Source of the DNA: Chamaecrista fasciculata
Taxonomy: Eukaryota; Streptophyta; Magnoliopsida; Fabales; Fabaceae
Length of the DNA: 64,000 nucleotides
Assembly: GCA_003254925.1 (NCBI GenBank)
Contig: QANZ01055250.1
Coordinates: forward strand, 160,194 to 224,193
Reading direction: 5' to 3'
The position numbers and the translations under genes were made by a program. Below are positions 46,644 through 55,903 of the stretch, piece after piece. The notes below the pieces were generated by a model. That model saw only the letters and a program-made list of their open reading frames with translations. It searched no databases and was not told the DNA's origin. Every line of letters begins with the position of its first letter. Position 1 is the first letter of the stretch.

Positions 46644-48319
46644 TAATACAGGCTACACTACACAGTGTGAAGTAGCTCGAGCTGATTGTCGTTACGAAAG
46701 TGTTTGAAGCCAGGAAGGTTAAAATAAAATGAGTAAAACCTCAAATTAGTCCCTTATGTATCGGCTGGATTTCATGTCGCCTAAAACCTCAAATATTCAA
46801 CGCTATGCCTAAGATAATTCTAACTCCTTTGATTCTGTTCTGCAGCGTCGTTTGGGAGGACTAATTTGGAACCCTTTGTGTGTAGCTTAACTAGAAAGCT
46901 TCAGTTTCTTATGCGGTCATATTTCCCTCCATTCTGTCACAAAGTACCTGGAGATAGAAACATGAACTCATCAAAATTTTATTTTGAATGCATACATGAG
47001 AAGCACGATTCTGTTTTAAACATCTTATTTAAAATTAGAGCAATAGTCAAAATATACAAGTGTGTGTGTGATTTTAGGTGCATGATAGTCAAACCTCAGC
47101 ATTTATATGTTGAAAAGACAAAAACCTTTCATTTACCTTCATACATTGGGAAATACTATAGAAACTACTTACAAAATTCTGTACATTGATTTAGTATACA
47201 CTTTTCCACTTATCTAAGATACCCTCTCTCTCATTTAGACAACTAAACAGACTACACGCAAACACACTAGTACAGGACACTCACCTTAGAATGCCAAAAC
47301 ATTAGAAAAAGCATGGTAAAGGAACTTGAATGCATATCTAGAATCTTGCCAAAACAGAATATTGAGAAAAACATGACAAAGAAGCTTGAACGCATGTCTA
47401 GAATATTGTCCAAAACAGAACACACATTTTAGATAGCAGAAACTCATGAAAATGAATAAAAGGAGACTTGTAGATGTGTCCAACACGTTGCTAAGCTGCA
47501 ATGGGACCTTTGTGCAACACAATATCATAAAAAAGCAGTATGGAAGACTTGTTAATGAATAAAAACGTAGCTAAATCAGATAGGGGCCTTTGGACAGCAA
47601 ATCCACACTTATATGCATGAGAAAATGCTTAAAACATGCTCAAAATATAGTTAAACTAACTTGGGACCTTTAAGCAGCAATTCATCATATAAATGCATGA
47701 GAGAATGTTTAAAAACATATTCAATGTATGATCTGCAGACCCTTGAGGCAAAACAAAAGGGAAACATGTTCTTGCTCATTTGAACATTTTATCAAACAGT
47801 TTGTGTGCACAGCTTAGGCAAACAATCAAACATATGCAATATTAACCCAAAGGGATGACCAAAATCAAAACCCAACCTCAACACTTAGGCTAAAACTGAC
47901 ATTAAAAGTGACGAACACCAAAGACCACTTCCAAGAGTAAGAACATGACATGTGCAAACTTATAGAGAATAAGAACCGAGAAATCAAAACTAAAATACAA
48001 TCTTTAGCTCTTTGGAGCATTTTAACAAATACTTTGAGTGCAAACTAAGCACACTAAACTTGTCATAACAAGTTAAATTCTCTAACTTTCAGCAGTGTTT
48101 GTTATGTGATGTCATTTTTTTTTTCTCCAATTACAAAGAAAGAGGCAGAAAATTAAAATTGTTAAAGTTCAAAGGCTCTAAAATAACATTCAGCAACACA
48201 GAAGAGAATGTAAGGGTTTTGAAGAAAGGGAAAGAGAAGAAGATAAAAATAAAACGCACCTGATACTGAAAGCGGAGAGGTAGATGATGCGGCAACCATG
48301 AGAGGATGAAAGTGGAGAG
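46644..48319. repeat. intergenic sequence with imperfect tandem-like repeats
   Basis: Between about 47280 and 47460, three blocks of about 60 bases share TAGAAT...GCCAAAACAGAA...AAACATGACAAAG-type order. Between 47500 and 47740, blocks sharing GGGACCTTT-x-AGCAGCAA and TGCATGAGA-AATG recur about every 90 bases. No protein or RNA family was recognised. Confidence 0.45.
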
Positions 48320-48613
48320 CTAGGAAGCATGGACACTGGCACGATACGGAACACGGCACGGACATGGACACAGTTACACGCTAAACTCTCAAAATTACAC
48401 GACACACATCATATATTTATATATATAAATGAAAAATTTAAAAATTACAAATTTTATTCATAATATATGTCATATGTATTATTATTTTCTCTTATAAGTC
48501 ATGTTAAAGCCACAAAAAATTAATTTATATTTTAAAATTTATGAATATGTGTCGTGTCAGTGTCTTACGGGTGTCGAACACGGACACCCTCAGAATGAAG
48601 TGTCCATACTTGA
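48320..48613. mobile_element. GTGTCGGACAC-family hAT MITE
   Basis: It starts CTAGGAAGCATGGACACT and ends GTGTCCATACTTGAG with the family's internal order. An exact TSD is not seen, although GAGGATGAA occurs near both ends. Confidence 0.7.
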
Positions 48614-48639
48614 GGATGAAGACGACGACACTGTGCGTA

Positions 48640-48775
48640 CTGTGTCGTTTTACAGGTGAGATTATTGAACAATAAGATATTTATTTGGTCAAAACTTCAT
48701 TTTAACCCTTAAATCATAGGGTGAATTCTATTATGATCTTCAAACTATTTTTTTGTTTCATTTTTAATCTTGGGA
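48640..48775. repeat. segment duplicated from the EMB2261-like upstream region
   Basis: CAGGTGAGATTATTGAACAA through GGTCAAAACTTCATTTTAAC parallels 41658-41770 (CAGGTAAGATTATTGGGCAA ... GGTTAAACCTTCATTTTAAC). It includes host sequence outside the Mutator-like end, so a genomic segment was copied. Confidence 0.55.
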
Positions 48776-49475
48776 TTGATTGGGAGGATGGTTTGAGAGT
48801 GGTGTGATGTGAGGTGGTTTAAAAGAGTCTAAACCATTGATTGTGAGTTTAATCAGTGAGTGAGGTGGGTGAATTGGGATGGTTTGCAAGTCATCTTAAA
48901 CCACTCAAATACTTATTTTTCCAAACCCCCAAATCGGGGGGGGGGTGTTTGGTATACGGATTGGAAAAATAGTCCGAGGATTAAGAGCTCCGACATAGAT
49001 TAATCCTACGTTCGGCACGCGGATTAAAAAATTAGTCACGGGAATATTGTATTCCCAAGAATAGTATAATGTCCTAAAATAGCTATTTTTTAATCTCACC
49101 CTAGGGGTTGGGATTATTTTGGTTCACCTAAAATGATTAATTTATCCTCATTAAACTTAGCTAATTAAATTTTGTTCTACAAACTTTTTCCATCTCTCAT
49201 ATAATTTTATTTTTTATGTCAAACTCAAACCTAACTAATTAAGTTTTATTTTGACAATTATAGTTATATTTTGAACGATCATTTTTTAGACTATTTTTTA
49301 ATTTTTAGACTATTTAGACTATTTTTTTTAAATTTTTTAGACTGAAATATTTTTTTTTTCTTGCAGTTGGCATTTATCTACTAGTCAAATTATTTTAGAC
49401 CTTAGCTAATATACGATAAATGCTTTTTTTTTTTTTGGGAAGATGCATCGCATGGTCACTTATATTGTCCAATGG
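48776..49475. other. AT-rich spacer with a G-run and foldback-like sequence
   Basis: A run of ten G at about 48938 is followed by GTGTTTGGTATACGGATTGG. The stretch to about 49130 resembles an old MITE. No gene. Confidence 0.4.
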
Positions 49476-49815
49476 CCAGGAAGCATGGTCATTGATATGG
49501 ACACGGGACACGCACAAACACAAACACACTGACACGTCAAATTCTTAAAATTACACGACACGACACATCATATATTTATATATATAAATAATTAAAAACT
49601 CATCAATTTTGATGAAAATTTTAAGCATTACAATATTAATTCATAATATATGTGATGTGATATGTGGCATTATTTTTTATTATTTATCATGTTAAAATCA
49701 TAAAAAATTGATTTTATATTTTGAAACTTATGAATATGTGTTGTGTGAGTGTCGGACACGGACACGTGTCTGACACGGCGACACGCTCTCAAAATGAAGT
49801 GTCTGTACTTCATAG
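49476..49815. mobile_element. diverged GTGTCGGACAC-family hAT MITE
   Basis: Left end CCAGGAAGCATGG, right end GTCTGTACTTCATAG, with typical ACACGTGTCTGACACGGCGA inside. No TSD remains. Confidence 0.65.
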
Positions 49816-49860
49816 TTAAAGAATAGAGTTAAAAACAATCCTTAACAAGGCAGATTCAAC

Positions 49861-50302
49861 CATAGTATTAAAAAGCGGACCGGGCGGTCCGACCGGTGAA
49901 CCGGCCGGTCCGGAGAAAATAAAATACCGAATTGGAGTTGAACCGGTAAACCGTGAACCGGTTTGACCTGCCAAAGTTTGGAAAATTACATATTGACCCC
50001 AAAAAATTACAAATTAGTCCCTGGATACATATTGTCGATGGACTAAAATGAAAACTTTAAAAAAATTTTGGGGTCAATATGTAATTTTTACAAAACTTGT
50101 TATGGTTAAAATTCCAAAATAGCTCCAAAGGTACTAAAGTGTTTAATATTTACTTTATATTTAATGAATATGTATATTTGAAAATGTATTTTTTAAGTAA
50201 ACCGGCTCAACCGGTTAAACCAGTGACCCAGCGGTTGAACCATTGAACCAGTGACCCGAGTCTTCCTCCGGTTTGATGACCGGTCCGGTTTTTTGCACTA
50301 TA
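49861..50302. mobile_element. hAT-like MITE (CCGGTCCGG family) with 8-bp TSD
   Basis: GATTCAAC at 49853-49860 recurs at 50303-50310. The ends CATAGTATTAAAAAGCGGAC and, inverted, TATAGTGCAAAAAACCGGAC carry arrays of GAACCGG/CCGGTTC motifs. Length is 442 bp, no coding sequence. Confidence 0.82.
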
Positions 50303-50934
50303 GATTCAACAGTAGAGTCTCAACAACTTCTGACTCTGATACGTACAATATCAAAATTAAATAAATTACAATTTCAAAATTGGCATTTTTTTCTAATTTC
50401 TATAAAGGAGATATATAAAAAATTAAATTAAGCGATAAAAACGTACAATAATAAAATATAATAACAAAAAGGAGACAAAAAAAAAAAGAAACGAAAGAGG
50501 ACATGAGAAAATATAAAAAGGATTTGAGACTCATTTTTGGAATTTAAATATATGTTTTGATGACTAATTTAGCTTTGTATACATATATATTGTTTTTGGT
50601 AACATGTATACATTTATATATACAATTAAAAAGCCCAAAAACAAGAAAAATAAAAAATGTGATAAAAAAAAAGTTCAAAAACAAAAGGAAAAAAGAAAAG
50701 GGGGCCCAACCCACTTACATTCAGCCCAAGCCAAAATGAACCAAAACTGAAAGAAGAAAAAAAGAAAGAGAAAAAAAAAATAGAAGACTCCCCATAAGCC
50801 AAACGCTAGCACGCTGCGCCTAAAGCAAAATACTGAAATAGATGATCTGATTGTCACTTATGATTGCTAGTAATTAGATCTGATTGCTAGTTATAGAAAT
50901 CCTATTAATTATTAAATTCTTACACATAATGATC

Positions 50935-50973
50935 GGGCCAATTTTTTTTTTTGAACAGGGGCCAATTTTTTTT
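50935..50973 (-). mobile_element. tail-only retroposon insertion with GGGCCAA-T(n) duplication
   Basis: GGGCCAATTTTTTTT at 50935-50949 recurs at 50959-50973. Because the duplication ends in T, the insert is between 9 and 17 bases: T(n)GAACAG. On the minus strand it reads CTGTTC plus poly(A). Confidence 0.55.
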
Positions 50974-51179
50974 AAATAGTGATTATATTCTATTATATTA
51001 TATATAAAAATATTTAATTAATTATATATAGATATTCAATGTAAATTATAAAAATATAAAATAATGATATAAAAATATGATATTTTTATAAAAAATTATG
51101 TAAAAATTAAAAAAATAAAACAGCATCTATTTATATAGAAGAATATTTGTATTATAATTTATTTATATTTAGTTTAAGA

Positions 51180-51545
51180 GAAATTAATCATTTCATCCTT
51201 ATATTTTATCTAAATTATTAAGTTAGTCCCTATAATTTTTTTCAATCAAGTTTTATACTTTATCCCTTACTACTTGAACTTGTCGTATAAATATTTATTT
51301 AAAATTAACTAAGATAACTAAAATGATATGAAAGCAAAATATTAAAATTTTAAAACTTCAACTTGATCATATTAGTATTGATATTAATATATAATTAATT
51401 AATACTATATTATTATTTTGTACAAGAGTTTTTAAAAAATAATATTAATACATAATTTAAGTATTAAGGGATAAAGTTCAAAGATTTACAAATTATAGGG
51501 ACTATTTTAAAAATAAAAATAAAAATATAGAGAATAAATAAAAAA
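51180..51545. repeat. degenerate foldback repeat
   Basis: AAGTTAGTCCCTATAATT on the left pairs with AATTATAGGGACTATTTT on the right across an AT-rich interior. No TSD. Confidence 0.4.
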
Positions 51546-51702
51546 AAACTTGAGTAAAGTATAGAAAACAAATCATAAATTTGTTTCTTTTAACTTATAT
51601 ATATATATAATATGATATTGAATTTAAAGTTGGTTAATCACTTCATCATATTTTATATATATACTTTTTTTTCTTTAACCAACAAATTATCTATTTATAG
51701 TT

Positions 51703-51851
51703 GGCTAAAAGCCTATTTTGGTCCCTAATGTTTGGCAGAGATTAATGTTAAAACTTCTTGAAAACTTCGGGGATTAAAATAGAATGAAAAAATCTGTAAG
51801 GACCAAAACAGAACCTTAGAGAATATTAGGGACTAAAATAAACTTTTAGCC
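51703..51851. mobile_element. short Mutator-like MITE
   Basis: This is a 149-bp palindrome, GGCTAAAAGCCTATTTTGGT ... ACTAAAATAAACTTTTAGCC. Near-TSD TTTATAGTT (51694-51702) and TTTTTAGTT (51853-51861), with one extra base on the right. Confidence 0.65.
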
Positions 51852-52194
51852 ATTTTTAGTTATATAACAATAAAGGGGGCCACCACACAGCCAAGTATTG
51901 ATAGTTGCATATAAAGTGAGTACACATATATATATTAGACATATTTTTTTTTTTGGGTCCGTCTCTGGTTTGAAGCATGTTGAAATCCAATTTAGCAAGT
52001 TGAAGTAAAGTAGAGATGCATTACCTTTAGGTTAGTGGTGTGAAGGGAATTTACTGGTGGGTGATAAAAGTTGAACTCATTTGAGCTATTCCACTCCTTT
52101 AATTTTCTGACCTTCCATCCAAACATAAAGATTCTCTGTTTATATATATAACGCTTCATCATTAATTAACTGGTAATCGTATTTTATATATAAA

Positions 52195-53845
52195 ATCTTA
52201 ATAGAGAGAGAAACTCACATATGATCAGAAATGATGTTTTCCAACCTTCCATTTCAAAAATATAAAAGGATCATGTTAGGGCTTCTTTCATATGCATTTA
52301 TGAACCAAAGAGCCTCTCATCTTTGCATTCTGCAATGTAATGGAATTTCCAAAGCATGTGACATTTCATATATCATCATTGTCTTTATTATTGGCCCTCA
52401 TCACATTCACATATTCTTTAAGATGTTTTGTGGTGAAATCTCTTGCTTTTTCCAAAATGATTTCATCTTCTATTAATCCATGGAATGATGCTTCATATAG
52501 TGAGAGCATTCCTTTAATGGATAATTTCAGACAACGTGCTTTTGAAGCATCCATTTCATCTTGAAAGCTATCAAACATCTCTGCATGAACAAGTGAAAAT
52601 TGTCTATAATTGACAAAATATATATTTTATATATAAACATACAATTAATTAAGTGCTTGTTGATAAATGATATATATCCATGTTGCCTTAATAGTCTAAA
52701 CTCAAGTGCAGTGGTATACATATTTTTCTCACCCTTCAAATTATTATTATTGACAACAATAATATTATTGTTGAAGTGATTTTGCAATATTTTCTTTATT
52801 TGAGCATCAAAATGATAAGCCACTCCAAGCCTTTGCAAGACATCAATGAGCTCAAGCTGTTGAAGAGTATCATCATCATCTTCCATTTTGTGAAGCATCT
52901 TCCTCATTTCTTCCTTAAGCAATTTTCTTTGCTCTTCATACGATTCTTCCTGCAATCATTATAAGTAATTATAATTAATTAGTAATTAACCAATGAAAAA
53001 TGGAGTATTAATTAATTGATTAGTAAATTGTAAGTAATATTGAACCATATTGCATGGGTTTGTAAATTATCCTACGATTTTGTTTGTAAAAAAGAAAGAA
53101 AAAGAATAAGAAAGTCTATAAAGCTGGGTCTAAAACCTAAGTTACAATCCATTTAATTACCTCTCTCTTTCTCTCTCTCTCAACAGACAATAACTCATCA
53201 TCAGGAATGATGCCCCCCAACTCTTAACATCTTTCCATCTCAGCCTATGCACGTAGACCCACTCTCATCATCTAAGGTATCAAATTCTAATTTATGGTTT
53301 AGGTGTGCACCTGGACAAATAGACAAAGAATATGCAATATGTCATATTGCTTTGACACACAACATTCCATCATGTCTGATACTTTTCTTCAATTTCCGAT
53401 GGATCAATATGAAACGAAAAATAACTGAGGGACCAATTTGGAACACTGAACATAACTGGGGATCAAAATAAGACTTTGGCCTCCAAGAAATAAAGAAACA
53501 AGCGCTCTCATCCAATTCTTTTAAAGACTCTTTATGTGAATTGATTGCCAGGTTTATATGGTTAAGACCAAAAGCAAATGCAAGAAATAGTTCTTCGCCT
53601 AGACTTTAGACCATTAATATGAATGTTTGGAAAAAATTAATTGTAAATGCATGAAACACAGGAGCTTTTCCTACCAAAGCAGTTTTTACCTGCCATTATC
53701 TTTTTGTTTGCTTGTTCAAATACAAATATGAACGAAAAATTTTCTCTGAGAAACCGAAATCATTTTCCATTTGCCATTTACATTGAAATGGAAGGCTGAA
53801 AGGCATCATTTTTAATCATATGTGAGTTTCTCTCTCTCTATTAAA
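52195..53845. repeat. inverted repeats of about 60 bp flanking the terpene synthase relic
   Basis: TTAATAGAGAGAGAAACTCA and the following ATATGAT...AAATGATG...CCTTCCATTTCAA at 52195-52257 return in inverted orientation at 53783-53845. They enclose the terpene-synthase fragment, the dispersed repeat at 53500-53625, and a GGCCAAAGTCTTATTTTGAT-type Mutator-like end at 53463-53482. No TSD was found outside the pair. Confidence 0.5.
52225..52951 (-). pseudogene. terpene synthase relic (N-terminal domain only)
   Basis: On the minus strand, an exon from 52951 (acceptor TTGCAG) reads [20 protein letters not shown] ... [15 protein letters not shown] ... [13 protein letters not shown] second exon from about 52580 reads [20 protein letters not shown] ... 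LYEASFHGL ... ILEKARDFTTKHL. After a one-base shift it continues as MSHALEIPLHCRMQR, a TGA, then ALWFINAYERSPNM. These are consecutive parts of the alpha-helical N-terminal half of TPS-b type enzymes. The first exon with RR(x)8W, and the whole C-terminal domain with DDxxD, are absent. The gene is dead. Confidence 0.82.
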
Positions 53846-54089
53846 AACAGGGACGGAGGAAGGCCCCAAAATTTTATAGATCATATATAAATATATGTAA
53901 AATATGTGTTATAAAACGTTTTTCCTATTGGTTGTTGCTTATTCGGCCCCTGCCACGCTATAGGTTCGATCTCGCAGTGGATTGTTATGCGTTTTTTGGT
54001 TCTTTCGGTCATTTTTTTTTTGGTTTCTCTGAATGTGTGTAATATGAGCCCACTATCCATATACACGTCAAAAAAATAATAATATATAA
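52960..54089. other. intergenic sequence with repeats, no gene
   Basis: It includes the dispersed repeat at 53500-53625, and a stretch at about 53850-54075 with a B-box-like TAGGTTCGATCTCGC and a short A-rich end that might be a further SINE. Confidence 0.4.
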
Positions 54090-54466
54090 TCTATATCTAT
54101 ATCTATATCTATATCTTATATTATATGGTTCCATTCCGGTTAGTTAAAAATAGTGAATTAAAAAATTAAAAAAGAAAAAAAAATCACCCATTCTCTCTCC
54201 CATTCACTCTCCCCACTTCTTTAAAAAAAATAAATGAATTAAAAAAATGCAAAGAATAATTAAAAATTAAAAATGCCACTACTCTCTCCCCACTCACTCT
54301 CCCCATATAAGGTAATTTCAAATTGATCCTAAATATTTTATAATTTCTCAAATTGGTCCCAAACTTACTCTTTTATAAATATAAAAATTTAATATAATTT
54401 TCAACTTTAAATCAATTCAAACGTTACATGCATATTGGCGTGCCAACGGGCACGCCAAGCCCCTAG
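54090..54466 (+). mobile_element. probable small non-autonomous Helitron
   Basis: The 3' end has a perfect 10-bp stem TTGGCGTGCC / GGCACGCCAA with loop AACG (54435-54458), then GCCC and the terminal CTAG, followed by host T. The 5' end is set at TCTATATCTATATC after host A (54089). The CT-R-R end, the hairpin just before it, insertion between A and T, and no TSD together are the Helitron signature. The 5' boundary is less certain because of the microsatellite-like sequence. A related internal block lacking the hairpin follows at about 54680-54860. Confidence 0.62.
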
Positions 54467-54869
54467 TTATATTATATGTTTGAGGAACTTTCTAATAGTC
54501 GATTATTTAAAATTAAAGTATAAAATAAATTATTTTAAATATAATACATTAAAATAAATATTAAAAAAAAAAAAATCCCCCTCACCCCACGTTCATGAAT
54601 TTTTATTTTTTGAAATTGCTATTTTTTTATTAAAAAAACCCACGTCCCTCCCTTCCTCCCAATTAGTCAAAACTTGTTAGTCCCAACTATATGATATAAT
54701 TTTAAATTGGTCTTAAATATTTTATTTGTTTTATATGAGTCTTATATATTTTTATAATTTCTTAAATTGGTTTTAAACTTACTCATTTATCAATATAAAA
54801 AATTTATTTAATTTTTAACTTTAAATCAATTCAAACGTTATATGTATATTGGCGTTCCCGTTAGGTGAT

Positions 54870-55140
54870 GAGTACTTCTAGCCTTTGGTTTCTCATATAA
54901 TCTGATGGTGTTTGTTTTAGGTGATGAGAAACAAGGGACTCAATATTAACCTTGAGGGCACCACTCCATCAATGGTAACACAAGTTACAAACAGAGAATT
55001 GAATAAACATAATGTAGGTTAATGAATTTTAAATGGCTCTAAATGTAGGTAAGCAAAACTGAAATTGGACTATTAAATAGGACATCAATTAGAATTAAAT
55101 AAATAAAAATTGATATTCTCCCACTTGGTCTATATTTCAG
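54870..55140 (-). mobile_element. possible LTR-retrotransposon 3' end fragment
   Basis: On the minus strand, GACCAAGTGGGAGAATATCA resembles the polypurine tract and LTR start of Ty1/copia elements, with AT-rich LTR-like sequence after it. No coding region or second LTR. Confidence 0.3.
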
Positions 55141-55504
55141 TATAACCCAAAAAATCCAACATTGTATATTCCAAAAGAGAAAAGCTCATGCATGAATTAC
55201 GGCGGTTGAACTCTTATAAGCGAGTATAACCTTCCTTGTATTACAATACACGACACTTCCTCATTCTTCCAAAACACTTAATGAATAAACCATATGTTTA
55301 CTCGAGTTCTCTTAATGCTGTTTATTCTCTTCATAAAATGTGCACACTTAATGAGAAAAAAATAACTATATTCCATATATAAGAGCTTCATTACATAATA
55401 TCATATGATCAAATGCTTAAAGTAGAACCAACTCCCATTCTAACTACATGATCCTTAAAGCAGATATTGTAAATAAGTGAGAGTATATAATTTTATATAC
55501 GCAA

Positions 55505-55815
55505 AAGTACTAATTTCGTTCCTCAATGTTTTATATTTTTGTCATTTTTATTTTTTATCTTACTTTAGCCAAATATTAACGACATAATCTACGTGGCTAA
55601 TGATATGTGATATAAAATTGATAGGAAAAAAAACTCAAATCTTAACTCAAATTAAAAAATAGGTTGCAGTCTGTCATTAATTTATTGAAAGAAATTATTC
55701 AAATGATAAAATTGACCAAAATATAAAACATTAAGGACGAAATTGACAACAAAAAAAAATTAAAAAAAAATTAACAATTGATATAAAATTTAGTAACGAA
55801 ATTAGTAGTTTAATA
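55505..55815. mobile_element. foldback MITE directly upstream of the EMB1270-like gene
   Basis: ACTAATTTCGTTCCTCAATGTTTTATATTTTxGTCA pairs with TGACCAAAATATAAAACATT...AACGAAATTAGTAG. Related sequence lies at 15200-15545. It ends about 90 bp before the start codon, so it must include much of the core promoter or leader. No TSD found. Confidence 0.6.
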
Positions 55816-55903
55816 AGATATTTTTGCATTCCTGTGTGTGTTGGGCAAAATAATAAAATCTCCTCCAATTCCAATTCCAAATGTTGCCTCTCTATCAACT
55901 AGC

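Noticed and set aside
53850..54075. SINE with B-box TAGGTTCGATCTCGC
   Set aside because: No convincing A-box or TSD; mentioned only as a possibility within the spacer entry.
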